DNA of 38,422 bases, taken from assembly GCF_009765375.1 (NCBI RefSeq), contig NZ_VTOK01000027.1, positions 1 through 38,422 on the forward strand, in the 5' to 3' direction. Within the stretch, counting starts at the first letter, position 1. Every line of letters begins with the position of its first letter. Below the pieces are notes generated by a model that searched no databases, was not told the DNA's origin, and worked only from the letters and a program-made list of their open reading frames with translations. The translations under genes were made by a program, and so were the position numbers. The DNA comes from Alteribacillus sp. YIM 98480 (GTDB taxonomy: Bacteria > Bacillota > Bacilli > Bacillales > Marinococcaceae). This document shows, one piece after another, positions 6,740-15,147 of the stretch.

Positions 6740-7045
6740 TCAGTTACTTCCAATCTCTCCTGGTATATGTTTCTTTTTCTTGTAGTTTATCTTGTACTTT
6801 TCTTTAATTTCTTTATTTTTATCTTTAAAATCATCAAGTCTCTTTTGCATTGTTTTAGATTCTTTTTTAAATTCTTTTTGCAATTCTTCTTTTTTATCTC
6901 TGATTTTGTCTTTTTTTCTTTTCAACCTTTGCATTCTTCTTTCAATCTTACGTTCTTTTTCAATGCTTAATTTTTCTTCTACTGTAACGTGTTTAATTTC
7001 TGTTTTTCCATCTGCATTTTTAAATAACATTCTAATTTTATTCAC
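6740..7045 (-). CDS. Highly charged coiled-coil protein (101 aa)
   Basis: Lysine/glutamate-rich protein, almost all predicted helical coiled coil (VEEKLSIEKERKIERRMQRL onwards) after a short N-terminal strand pair. Function is not recognised. It lies between the tail-tip gene and the holin, a place where small tail-tip or lysis accessory genes occur. GTG start after GGAGGTAATTCTA, overlapping the stop of the tail-tip gene by 8 bp. Confidence 0.65.
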   Translation of the reverse strand: MNKIRMLFKNADGKTEIKHVTVEEKLSIEKERKIERRMQRLKRKKDKIRDKKEELQKEFKKESKTMQKRLDDFKDKNKEIKEKYKINYKKKKHIPGEIGSN

Positions 7046-9419
7046 TAGAATTACCTCCGGCAGATTCTAAACGAACATCTTCATACCCTTTGCGTTTTGC
7101 TTTTATTTCATAGGAGAAAGGAATATCATCCCCTTCAACCGTAAAGCTGTTTGCATCTTGATCAGCAACATAAATTAAGCCTTTCCCTCTAGGTGTGAGA
7201 AAGACTTCATAATCTATATCAGTGTTTACTGTCTCTTTGAATAGAGGATCTATTTCAATCGTGCAAGCCCCCTCAACCACCTCAGCCCTTCCAATATCTC
7301 CAAAATAATATTCAGCCGTTTCGTAAGCATTAATGAGAATATCACCTATAGACGAAGGGACAATTGCATTTTTCGATCCGTCTACACTAAAGTCATCATC
7401 AACATTAACACTGCCCATCATTCTTATCCCATCATAATCATCAATAGCTGATGATAATTGGAGTTGATCCCAAGACGTAACACGCAAAACGGGGTCGAAA
7501 TCTGGATCAGAAGTATCCCCGTAAAGCCTTATGAAAGCATCACCAGAACCATCAAAACTGTCGCCATTTGCAAATGCATGAAATGTAATAAATGGATCAT
7601 CACTGAAAACTTCTGGATCAATAGAAATACCTATTGCTCCATCACCACCGTCAGAAACAGGTGTGTCGCTAGAAGCTGAAACGATTTTCCCGTCGCTTTC
7701 AATCAGAGTATAAGGGGCATCTTCGCTAGTTCTAAAAGTAGACCCTTCAATAAAACCAGAGTAAACACTACCTAATGTTGCTGTAATAGCAGCTAACGTA
7801 TCGGCATAGATGTTACCACCATCAATTAGTGTTGTTCCGGTATATTTCCAATCTTCCACTTGGTCACTGGCATTCTTTGCATTATCTTTGACAGTATTAG
7901 CATCTTCGCCATCTACCCGTTGTGTGTCATATGCGGTGTTTAATTCTGTCACATCGCCAACCTTATCCCAATCCGATTCATCGAAACTTTCTTCGACTGA
8001 TCTTGTCACTGTGCTTCGGTGCAACGTTTGTCCGTCTGCCCATAAATCGCCTTCATCATAAGGTGTGGTTGGTTCATTCACAAATACCCTTTTTTTTATG
8101 GAAGGATTATAATTGTCATCTTCATACGTTGTATCAGCACCCACTCTGATATTATTTGCAGCTAGCTGTCCTATTGCCCCGGCTGATAGCACGAATCCGT
8201 CTGCTGTGATAGCTTCTGAAAAGGATGCCCCGCCATCGTCGCTAATCCCCATCCCTGCTGAATTAAATACAACAACACGGTTAGGATCGTCCGGATCTAT
8301 TGCCTGTATTCCATCTTCAAAATTTAACTCTGTTTCAGCTTCTGTGAGTGCTTCTGTTGCATTTTTCACAGCAGAATCCAGCACATTATACGGCAACGTT
8401 GTTCTACCTTCAAAAATGCTGTCCATTTGCTGTTTCGTACGGTTAAAGTCCGCTATGTCTTGTGTGACGTTGTTTTCAAAATTAGATAGGGTAAATACAG
8501 CAGAACGGTTTTGTTCCGGATAATCGGTAATCTCGATCACGCGTGCTGTAATGTCAATGTCTAAAGGTTCGTATATAACAAAGAGTTCGTCCCCGATTTC
8601 TAATTGTTCTGTGTCAACACCGGCATGTAAGAGTTCAACGGCTTCTATTTTAAATTTGATTTTTGGTGTATCTTCGATGATGTTTTCCAGGTGTTCTTGC
8701 ATTCCTTCAGATGTAGTAAAACGTTCATCATAAACAGGTGGAGCATGGCGTATGCCATAGACATCTGCCATATCTGACGTGTATTCCTCTTCAATTGGAT
8801 ACGTTCCATCATCGTTTTGTTCGCCGCCAAAACCTTTGATATATGTGCTTAAATTAGAAGTATCAACTTCGCGTTCAATCGTCTTGATATTGTGCTTGTA
8901 CCGAAACTGAATGTCTGTCTTTCGCCCGATTTGCTGATAGAAGCGTAAATGCGTACCGTCAATTTCTATCTCAGCCCCAAAACGGTTTAATATATCCTGT
9001 ACAAGTGCCAGCGCGGTATCTTCACCAAAATTTTGGGCTCTTTCACTGTTAAACGAATCAATGACTTCGTAGGTATAATCTGTACCCTCAAGAGCATGGT
9101 CAAGATAATCTTGAATAGGATTACTCCCGGAAATGGTATCATATTGGTATTCATCCACCAGGTCAAAAAATGTCAGATCAGCTTGCAGCACTTTAATAGG
9201 TATTCGACCATGTGTACGGTCTATAACCTTCTTGATACGGTATTCTCGATCATCGTACTCGATCAGTGCTTCTTCCACAGCAAGATCAAAAGAGTGCTCG
9301 TTCCGTTTTGTTTTGTAAAGGGTAATGGTCAGCGAGTGTTCGCTATTCACCTTGCGTTTTCGCTCGATCTGATAGTCTGCGAGCCGTTCTGTATTGCCTT
9401 CTAAATCGGTAACTATCAT
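7038..9419 (-). CDS. Tail-tip protein (Tal / minor structural protein)
   Basis: 793 aa. Residues 1 to ~340 look like the prophage tail/endopeptidase N-domain (RLADYQIERKRKVNSEHSLTI at the start, PIKVLQADL, repeated beta-strand blocks) that attaches below Dit and closes the tail tube. The rest is acidic, repeat-like, beta-rich sequence (GDLWADGQTLHRS, LAAITATLGSVYSGFIEG) typical of receptor-facing shafts. Unusually acidic throughout. It lies after the baseplate and cargo genes instead of straight after Dit. AGGTGATTAC precedes the ATG, and a terminator ends just upstream at 9462. Confidence 0.8.
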   Translation of the reverse strand: MIVTDLEGNTERLADYQIERKRKVNSEHSLTITLYKTKRNEHSFDLAVEEALIEYDDREYRIKKVIDRTHGRIPIKVLQADLTFFDLVDEYQYDTISGSNPIQDYLDHALEGTDYTYEVIDSFNSERAQNFGEDTALALVQDILNRFGAEIEIDGTHLRFYQQIGRKTDIQFRYKHNIKTIEREVDTSNLSTYIKGFGGEQNDDGTYPIEEEYTSDMADVYGIRHAPPVYDERFTTSEGMQEHLENIIEDTPKIKFKIEAVELLHAGVDTEQLEIGDELFVIYEPLDIDITARVIEITDYPEQNRSAVFTLSNFENNVTQDIADFNRTKQQMDSIFEGRTTLPYNVLDSAVKNATEALTEAETELNFEDGIQAIDPDDPNRVVVFNSAGMGISDDGGASFSEAITADGFVLSAGAIGQLAANNIRVGADTTYEDDNYNPSIKKRVFVNEPTTPYDEGDLWADGQTLHRSTVTRSVEESFDESDWDKVGDVTELNTAYDTQRVDGEDANTVKDNAKNASDQVEDWKYTGTTLIDGGNIYADTLAAITATLGSVYSGFIEGSTFRTSEDAPYTLIESDGKIVSASSDTPVSDGGDGAIGISIDPEVFSDDPFITFHAFANGDSFDGSGDAFIRLYGDTSDPDFDPVLRVTSWDQLQLSSAIDDYDGIRMMGSVNVDDDFSVDGSKNAIVPSSIGDILINAYETAEYYFGDIGRAEVVEGACTIEIDPLFKETVNTDIDYEVFLTPRGKGLIYVADQDANSFTVEGDDIPFSYEIKAKRKGYEDVRLESAGGNSSE

Positions 9420-9434
9420 GTAATCACCTCACTT

Positions 9435-9462
9435 AAAAAGGCTGCCCTTAATGGACAGCCTT
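9435..9462 (-). terminator. Terminator of the HEPN-like cargo gene
   Basis: A 10-bp stem (9438-9447 with 9453-9462, one wobble) and 5-base loop is followed on the minus strand by five T. It separates the cargo gene at 9491-10168 from the tail-tip gene 16 bp further on. Confidence 0.85.
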
Positions 9463-9490
9463 GGTCATAAAACTATATAACATGTAGTTA

Positions 9491-10168
9491 CTATAAATTA
9501 TTGTAATTATAGTAGTCTGTAAATCTCGGATATTTTGTTTCGTGTATTTTATGGCTTGTTATCTCATCATATAATCCTTCCAAACCCTCAAATATTGGTA
9601 TAAAATTTTTAGTAGTGAATGACCTTTTTTTGGCTTTTTTCTCATCAGAAAAATGAAAACTTGTTCCATCAAACACTAAATGAAAACAGTTTTTCGTATC
9701 AGGGCTGTAATGAATCCCACAATCTGTTGTTGTTTCTCCTGATATGCCATGTTGGTCCAGATTAATTAACCTGCTATCTATATGTTCAAAGAAATTTCTT
9801 AAATCCCTGAACTTGTTTGAATATCTTTTTACCTTGTTTAAGTGCGTTTTTAATTTTCCAGTGTCCTGTTTCCCTAAAGCAGTTGAAATTCTATACAAAT
9901 CTGCTGTCATCGCTAATATACCTCTAAGTTGAAAATATTCGGAGGGTGAAATTTCTAAATTGATCACAACATTATTTTCGCCCGCCATCTGTATTGATGT
10001 AACATTTTCAATTTCTCCAGTTGTAAGATATCTTATAGATTTAAACAACGCTCCACCAGTCTTAAATAGCCAAGGAATCGTAGTTTTTATATTATTATTG
10101 TTTGATGAATTTAAATTTTCGTTTTCCCACCAATGAATTGCCAAGTTTACGTTTTGTTCTAACAACAC
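9491..10168 (-). CDS. Cargo protein with HEPN-like RN-x3-H motif
   Basis: 225 aa, not assignable to a named family by eye. An all-helical stretch (~75-135) ends in FRDLRNFFEHIDSRL; R124-N-x3-H129 fits the R-x4-6-H motif of HEPN nucleases, which cleave RNA in Abi and toxin systems. The C-terminal part is mixed alpha/beta. The gene is AT-rich, uses GTG (10168) or TTG (10165) after GAGAGGTGATT, and sits in the tail module with its own promoter (10223-10251) and terminator (9435-9462), so it looks like a moron. An anti-phage or superinfection role is inferred. No partner antitoxin gene is adjacent. It might instead be a tail accessory. Confidence 0.6.
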   Translation of the reverse strand: MLLEQNVNLAIHWWENENLNSSNNNNIKTTIPWLFKTGGALFKSIRYLTTGEIENVTSIQMAGENNVVINLEISPSEYFQLRGILAMTADLYRISTALGKQDTGKLKTHLNKVKRYSNKFRDLRNFFEHIDSRLINLDQHGISGETTTDCGIHYSPDTKNCFHLVFDGTSFHFSDEKKAKKRSFTTKNFIPIFEGLEGLYDEITSHKIHETKYPRFTDYYNYNNL

Positions 10169-10222
10169 CCCTAATCACCTCTCTTACAGATTTTTCGATA
10201 TGCAAGAGCTGACTTCCTTTTT

Positions 10223-10251
10223 TTAATACTCATTGAATGAAGTATGGTAAA
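10223..10251 (-). promoter_or_regulatory. Promoter with internal palindrome for the cargo gene
   Basis: Minus-strand TTTACC (complement of 10246-10251), 17-base spacer and TATTAA (complement of 10223-10228). A near-perfect inverted repeat (10226-10245) with arms ATACTCATT and AATGAAGTAT fills the spacer and looks like an operator. Predicted start about 50 bases upstream of the GTG codon. The 10169-10289 gap holds nothing else I can see. Confidence 0.5.
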
Positions 10252-10289
10252 CAAAATTTTTAAAATATATCAAGTAGATAGTTTAGTAA

Positions 10290-10472
10290 TTAAATTCTAC
10301 CTTCATCTTTCCATTTTTTTAATTGACTTTCCCAAAAAGGTGTTGTGCCGTCTTCTTTAATCTCTGATTCGACTTTTTCGATAGAAGCAATTTTTCGGAT
10401 GCTATTTTCAGTGTTTAAATTTACGTAAACACCGTTATCTCTATTTATCTTTAAATCGTCAAAGTTTTCCAT
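10290..10472 (-). CDS. Small tail-module protein (60 aa)
   Basis: 60 aa ending TPFWESQLKKWKDEGRI. Small proteins of this kind with a WxxxLKKW-like end often follow receptor-binding genes in Bacillus phages (XkdX-like), but the match is too weak to name. Good GGGAGGTAATTAA site, 4 bp after the 174-aa gene. Confidence 0.6.
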   Translation of the reverse strand: MENFDDLKINRDNGVYVNLNTENSIRKIASIEKVESEIKEDGTTPFWESQLKKWKDEGRI

Positions 10473-10476
10473 TTAA

Positions 10477-11001
10477 TTACCTCCCAAAACTAACAATTGT
10501 TAAATGGTCAATTGTTATATCAGTAGAATCATTGTTAATTACTCTTATTTCTCCTGCCCCAGTCAAAGTGTGAAAAACTAAATTAACATTTCTTCCATCT
10601 AGTTGCGTATCTCCGAATACTAACATGTCCTCAACTTTATTAACCTCGGAATTGTCAGTGACTGTCCCGTTAGATATCAACGTTTTACCTAGATAGTCTG
10701 ATTTGCCATTGGCAGACCCGAACATTGCTGACCTGTAGTAAACATCATAGTCAGCACCTTTAAAATCGGACTCTCCACGCATACCAAAACCACATGTGAA
10801 TTGGCTAAAATTAACTGGAATAATTAAAGTAGACCCAGCTCCGATTGTTTCATTTTCAATTTTCCCTTCTTCAACAATACTCCCAGTTACGTGAACAAAT
10901 TGAGCGCCGTCTATTCCTTTATTTTCTTCAAAAGCACTCCCATCTTCCGTTAAATGCTGCGGTACAAAATTTCCATCTTCGTCTGTAATTAAAATAGCCA
11001 T
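10477..11001 (-). CDS. Probable tail/receptor-associated protein (174 aa)
   Basis: 174 aa, beta-rich, with repeated strand blocks such as GAGSTLIIPVNFSQF, DYDVYYRSAMFGSANG and TGAGEIRVINNDSTD ending in LTIVSFGR. Looks like a jelly-roll or beta-sandwich tip domain of a receptor-binding or baseplate protein. No family recognised. Its position after the BppU-like gene supports a virion role. AAAGGAGGGATAAC precedes the ATG. Confidence 0.6.
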   Translation of the reverse strand: MAILITDEDGNFVPQHLTEDGSAFEENKGIDGAQFVHVTGSIVEEGKIENETIGAGSTLIIPVNFSQFTCGFGMRGESDFKGADYDVYYRSAMFGSANGKSDYLGKTLISNGTVTDNSEVNKVEDMLVFGDTQLDGRNVNLVFHTLTGAGEIRVINNDSTDITIDHLTIVSFGR

Positions 11002-11013
11002 GTTATCCCTCCT

Positions 11014-11271
11014 TTATATACCTAAATCATCTGCCAAGCTACGTGTTGAACCATTATATATTCGTATAGCAGATGCTTTTGAATCGCTTGGATCAACTAA
11101 TCTGATACCCATGTTTCGCCCTTTATTGCGTATTTTTAGTTGGTCAGCAGCTGCTTCATTTGTTAGAGGAATGGTTTGATTCTTTGTTCGCAATTCTCCT
11201 GTTTTTGTGTAGGACGTTGGAGTAGAGTAGCTTTGCATCGGCATACCGCCACCTATAAATACGTTAGGCAT
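11014..11271 (-). CDS. Hypothetical tail-module protein (85 aa)
   Basis: Glycine-rich start (VFIGGGMPMQSYSTP) followed by KNQTIPLTNEAAADQLKIRN and a strand-rich end (GIRLVDPSDSKASAIRIYNG). No family recognised. It overlaps the upstream zinc-ribbon gene by 8 bp and has AGGTGATTCGAA before the ATG. Probably a baseplate accessory by position. Confidence 0.55.
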   Translation of the reverse strand: MPNVFIGGGMPMQSYSTPTSYTKTGELRTKNQTIPLTNEAAADQLKIRNKGRNMGIRLVDPSDSKASAIRIYNGSTRSLADDLGI

Positions 11272-11458
11272 TTCGAATCACCTTCTGTTCTTTCATGTTT
11301 ACTTCTGGACCGTAAATTTCACCACAGCGTCCGCATTTCCAAGTTGTCCCTGTTGATCTCATCTTGGACAGTTGATACGAACCTCCTATTTCCATCACAC
11401 TCACTTCTGAAAGGGGCAAAAACTTATCAAAGTGACATATATCGCATATAAACTTCAT
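11264..11458 (-). CDS. Two-CxxC zinc-ribbon protein (64 aa)
   Basis: 64 aa with CDIC at residues 5-8 and CGRC at 42-45, a likely single zinc ribbon. Adjacent to the BppU-like gene, whose stop codon it follows directly; a GGAGTGAT site lies in the end of that gene. Unusual content for a tail module. Function unknown. Confidence 0.6.
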   Translation of the reverse strand: MKFICDICHFDKFLPLSEVSVMEIGGSYQLSKMRSTGTTWKCGRCGEIYGPEVNMKEQKVIRNA

Positions 11459-11980
11459 TTATAAATCACTCCGCAACCACATGCGCCCGTCGTACAGATC
11501 GGAGGGGTCAGATGTTCTTGTCTCTACTGCTAATGGTTTCGCGCTGTCCTTCTTCGCTTCACTTGCAGCAATTAAAACTTCTTGCAAGAATGTCTCTTCT
11601 TCCTCTTCGTCCGCTATTTCTTCTGATCCAATTTCTTCTAAAACTTTGACTTTCATCTGTTTTGTGGATATGCGTTCTGTGCTATCTCCGTTGTAAAACT
11701 GTATTTCCAAATCCCCTTCGCCAGCAACTTCCATCTCTTTTGTGCCAATTTCGTAAGGGATTACCCCGTCTTCAACAGACAGTACATGTGATATTATTTC
11801 TTTATCTGGCCTTCTGTAGTTCGTGATAATTTCGCCTAAACTACTAACATCAGCATCTTCCCCGTTTTCTTGCACCTGGAACTCAATGATATTCGTGTCA
11901 TTCTGAATAAACATTGGTTTTTGAACAAAACCGTTTCTTTTCAAATCAACGACTACCGTTATTTTCTTTTGTGTATCCAA
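11459..11980 (-). CDS. BppU-like baseplate upper protein (N-domain)
   Basis: About 173 aa. The N-terminal half (VVVDLKRNG, VQKPMFIQNDTNIIEFQV, later ITNYRRPDKEI, VIPYEIGTKEMEVAGEGDLEIQFYNG broken by turns) fits the immunoglobulin-like BppU N-terminal domain that anchors receptor-binding proteins to siphophage baseplates. The C-terminal part is an acidic helix (EEIADEEEEETFLQEVL) and ends DLYDGRMWLRSDL. A GTG at 11989 lies inside the ribosome site; TTG at 11980, 8 bases after GGAGG, is preferred. Confidence 0.7.
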   Translation of the reverse strand: MDTQKKITVVVDLKRNGFVQKPMFIQNDTNIIEFQVQENGEDADVSSLGEIITNYRRPDKEIISHVLSVEDGVIPYEIGTKEMEVAGEGDLEIQFYNGDSTERISTKQMKVKVLEEIGSEEIADEEEEETFLQEVLIAASEAKKDSAKPLAVETRTSDPSDLYDGRMWLRSDL

Positions 11981-11992
11981 ACCATCCACCTC

Positions 11993-12802
11993 CTATATAT
12001 AAAGAAATCGAAAATCAAAGGAAATAGAAAAACTGCCCGATGTGCCGGACAGTTCAAAGTCGTTCCACCCCTCATCAAGCGTGATCAGCTTACGATTGGT
12101 GTCACTAAAAATGGTTAAGTTGTTTTTAAGGCTGCGTATTCCGTCTAGTGTGATCGTATCGTTACTGCCGCTGGAACCGGTATAACTCCATTCCTCTCCT
12201 GTTGTTGTGTTCGTGATCGTTAAATCGGTGGATTCTCCCTCATACTCAATTACAAGGTAATGTTCGCGCGGATCAATGGCAATATCGCTATCGTTCCATA
12301 CAGAAAAAGACGTTTCTGTGAATGTGTATTTGATCGGCTGATCAGAGTAATCGGCTGTGATTTGGTAGGTTTCGTCCGTTTCAATTGGTCCCAGCGTTGT
12401 TCCTCTTGATTCTGCATAGGGAGAATCAGAAATAAACTCTATTTCAATAATAGCTGTAGTGGTATTTGCTCTCTCTGGTGTGTAAGCTCCGTTTGTTTTC
12501 ACACGCCACCGTTTATTAGGGTCTTTCTTGTTAATGAGATAAAAATACGTTTTACCATTAAAAAGACGGTATACGGCATGTTTGTAACGGTGGTATCCTT
12601 CTGCATCTTTTCCTTTTATATGAAAACGCCCTGTTAAAGTACGCCCTCCGTATGTCGTACCCATGTCAATGAACCCGTCTCGCCCTTGTATGGTTTCTTG
12701 TTCATGAGTGGGAGAGGGCGAACCGACAATTAGTTCTAGACCGCGCAACCCGATCTTTTCTAAGTCGTATTGTACCCCGTCGGATTGTTCTACTATAATC
12801 AT
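11993..12802 (-). CDS. Distal tail protein (Dit)
   Basis: 269 aa. The N-domain features (LRGLELIVGSPSPTHEQETIQGRDG and GGRTLTGRFHIKGKD, each family-typical) fit Dit, which forms the hexameric hub between tail tube and tip. The C-terminal galectin-like part (~140-269) is beta-rich and ends in FSISFDFRFLYI. It overlaps the tape-measure stop by 4 bp, as usual. Confidence 0.88.
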   Translation of the reverse strand: MIIVEQSDGVQYDLEKIGLRGLELIVGSPSPTHEQETIQGRDGFIDMGTTYGGRTLTGRFHIKGKDAEGYHRYKHAVYRLFNGKTYFYLINKKDPNKRWRVKTNGAYTPERANTTTAIIEIEFISDSPYAESRGTTLGPIETDETYQITADYSDQPIKYTFTETSFSVWNDSDIAIDPREHYLVIEYEGESTDLTITNTTTGEEWSYTGSSGSNDTITLDGIRSLKNNLTIFSDTNRKLITLDEGWNDFELSGTSGSFSISFDFRFLYI

Positions 12803-15090
12803 CCCTTCACCCCTCCTAACCTCATTTGGTGTGCTACTTGATTTCCTAACCCTACAGATATCGCTTCGATGTCATATTCATCCCTTACAGATAGATTAGC
12901 ACCTTCAAACATGCCGCGGAAACTAATACTGACAGCTTGTGACCCGCTCGCAGGAAGATTTGAAACATCGTTGTTAACAGAGGGTACTGCTGCATCAGCC
13001 ATGTTTTGAGCTGATTTTTCAATATCTCTTTGCATATCATCCATACCGAGAACAAGCCCCGCGCCTACTTGATTACCAACTTCATTCCTCATCACACGAG
13101 AAGGTGATCTTATATCCAATGCCCCTGAAATGGTATCTTTAACGTTGCTAGCAATGTTTCTGGCCTTGTCCATAACCGCACCAGCCATTGAACTGATACC
13201 GTCAGCAAGTCCTCGGATAATATCTGCACCGATAGAGAAAAGATTAATTCTTTCAAAGAATGATTGCACTTGACTCCAAAGTCGTTCTGCAGTCCGTTTA
13301 ACATTGGTCATCCCATTACTTACAGCAGTTACAATGTCATTTCCAAACTTCTGTTTCACCGTTCTCCAAATATTTCCTAGAATGTCACGGAAAACAGAAA
13401 ATAAATTGTTTAGCGCTGTCGCTGCAAATTCCTTAGCCTGATTCATTCCTGAATCGACACGTTTTTTTACGTTACCAATCGAATTTTGTACAACAGAAGT
13501 TATTTTTTTCCATATTTTGGAAAGGTAGGAAGACACGGATTTCCAGGAACTTTCCCATATTGATGTTGCTGCATCTAGCCCTATTTCTAGGAATTTTTTC
13601 GATGTGTTTATCCCATTTTCTATAATCGAAGAAAGCGCATTCCATACTGCTTGTCCAATCGACTTTATATTCTCCCAGGACGACTCCCAGTCCCCACGTA
13701 TAAGGTTTAGTGATAACTGGATAATATTAGAAATAACTTGAATGGCTGAATCTATCACCGTTTCTATGGTGCTCCAGGTTGATTCTGCTATTGACATGAG
13801 ATTGCTGCCCCACCTGTCCCATATATCCTGTGCTTGGCCGGAAAACCATTCGATGATATTTGAAATCGCCTCTGTAGCTGATTCTGTAAAATCCTGCAGT
13901 GTTGACCATAATGCCTTTCCTTCTGATTTAAGGGTACCCCATAAAGACAAAAGCGTATTTTTGATGTAGTTTTCCCAAATTTGTACCGCCGTGTCTTTGA
14001 TCTTCTCCCATGCTGATATAACAGCATCTCTAAAATCATCATTCGTGTTCCAGAGATACACAAGTCCTGCAGATAACGCGGCAACTGCGGCAACCACCGC
14101 TAAAACTGGTGCAGATACGGTACCTATTACGGCGCCTAGTGCGGAAAATAATGGCGTTAGAGATGATATAGAGCTGACAATTTGCCCGAATACCACAAGC
14201 ATAGGACCGAGCGCTGCTACTAATGCTGTTCCTCCTGCTACAACCCCTTGCATAGATGGGCTAAGATTAGCGAACCACTCAACCATTTCTAGGATTTTAT
14301 TTCCGACTTTTTCAAAAATAGGTAAAATGTTATCTTCAAACGCTGGAATAAGTTGATCCATGAGGACAGGAATTAACTGTGCGCCAATTTGTTGACCTAA
14401 CCCTTTCATACGAGTACCCAAATCTTCCATTTTGTCATTGAATTCTTCTGATTTTTTAGCAGCATCCTCGCCGATCACATGACCGAATTCCTGTGCTTTA
14501 TCGCGCCCGTTCTGTAAGCTCTCTGCTCCGGCATTAATGGCCGGCATAAGTTCACGACCTAACTTTTTACCGAAAAGATCGGTTGCCGCCTGTGCTCGGT
14601 CTTGTTCGTTACTCATCTGGCTGATACCTTCGACTGCCTGCATCATGGCATCATCTGTAGACAGTGTTCCGTCTTTCAATGCTTTCATGTTCACGCCTGA
14701 TCTTTTTAAAGCATCACTATACTTTTCATTTCCTGCTCTAGCTTCACCAATACGGGTATTAAGACGGCCTAGAGTCTTCTCTGTGTCTTGTTGGCTTAAT
14801 CCTGCTTGTCCAAGTGCATATTCATATTCTTGATAAGCTTCTGTGCCTACGCCTACTTTTTGAGCGTTCTTAGCTGCTGCATCCCCAGCTTGCGCCGTCT
14901 TTGTGACCAACGCACCTAATCCTGCGGTAGCTCCGGCAATTGGACCAGATACCCATTTAGTCATAGTGCCGCCGACATTTTTCATACCTTTTCCTACAGA
15001 ATCCATTTTTTTAGATACGTTTTGCATGCCTTTTTCAAACCCAGATGTTTCCGCACCTATTTTCACGCTCATTTCCGATAATGTTGCCAT
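12799..15090 (-). CDS. Tape measure protein
   Basis: 763 aa. It opens with the TP901-type N-terminus (MSVKIGAETSGFEKGMQNVSKKM), followed by helices, two to three hydrophobic segments (~285-350, including VVAGGTALVAALGPMLVVFG), repeated tryptophan-rich helical units (AWEKIKDT, ESTWSTIETV, DWESSWENIKSIG) and a C-terminal SGALDIRSPSRVM block seen in many tape measures. It sets tail length; at about 1.5 angstrom per residue it predicts a tail near 115 nm. Directly downstream of the frameshifted chaperones. Confidence 0.92.
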   Translation of the reverse strand: MATLSEMSVKIGAETSGFEKGMQNVSKKMDSVGKGMKNVGGTMTKWVSGPIAGATAGLGALVTKTAQAGDAAAKNAQKVGVGTEAYQEYEYALGQAGLSQQDTEKTLGRLNTRIGEARAGNEKYSDALKRSGVNMKALKDGTLSTDDAMMQAVEGISQMSNEQDRAQAATDLFGKKLGRELMPAINAGAESLQNGRDKAQEFGHVIGEDAAKKSEEFNDKMEDLGTRMKGLGQQIGAQLIPVLMDQLIPAFEDNILPIFEKVGNKILEMVEWFANLSPSMQGVVAGGTALVAALGPMLVVFGQIVSSISSLTPLFSALGAVIGTVSAPVLAVVAAVAALSAGLVYLWNTNDDFRDAVISAWEKIKDTAVQIWENYIKNTLLSLWGTLKSEGKALWSTLQDFTESATEAISNIIEWFSGQAQDIWDRWGSNLMSIAESTWSTIETVIDSAIQVISNIIQLSLNLIRGDWESSWENIKSIGQAVWNALSSIIENGINTSKKFLEIGLDAATSIWESSWKSVSSYLSKIWKKITSVVQNSIGNVKKRVDSGMNQAKEFAATALNNLFSVFRDILGNIWRTVKQKFGNDIVTAVSNGMTNVKRTAERLWSQVQSFFERINLFSIGADIIRGLADGISSMAGAVMDKARNIASNVKDTISGALDIRSPSRVMRNEVGNQVGAGLVLGMDDMQRDIEKSAQNMADAAVPSVNNDVSNLPASGSQAVSISFRGMFEGANLSVRDEYDIEAISVGLGNQVAHQMRLGGVKG

Positions 15091-15119
15091 TTCCTCACCT
15101 ACCTTTCCTTAAAAGGCAT

Positions 15120-15147
15120 AAAAAAATAGCCCTCGTCGGAGCTATTT
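15120..15147 (-). terminator. Hairpin after the GT chaperone
   Basis: AAATAGC (15124-15130) pairs with GCTATTT (15141-15147), followed on the minus strand by seven T. The stop codon of the chaperone extension is inside the stem. It lies 30 bp before the tape-measure start, so it may only attenuate. Confidence 0.7.

Noticed and set aside
8113-8523. Long + strand frames across the tail and head genes
   Set aside because: Serine- and cysteine-rich shadows of the acidic minus-strand genes, without ribosome sites.
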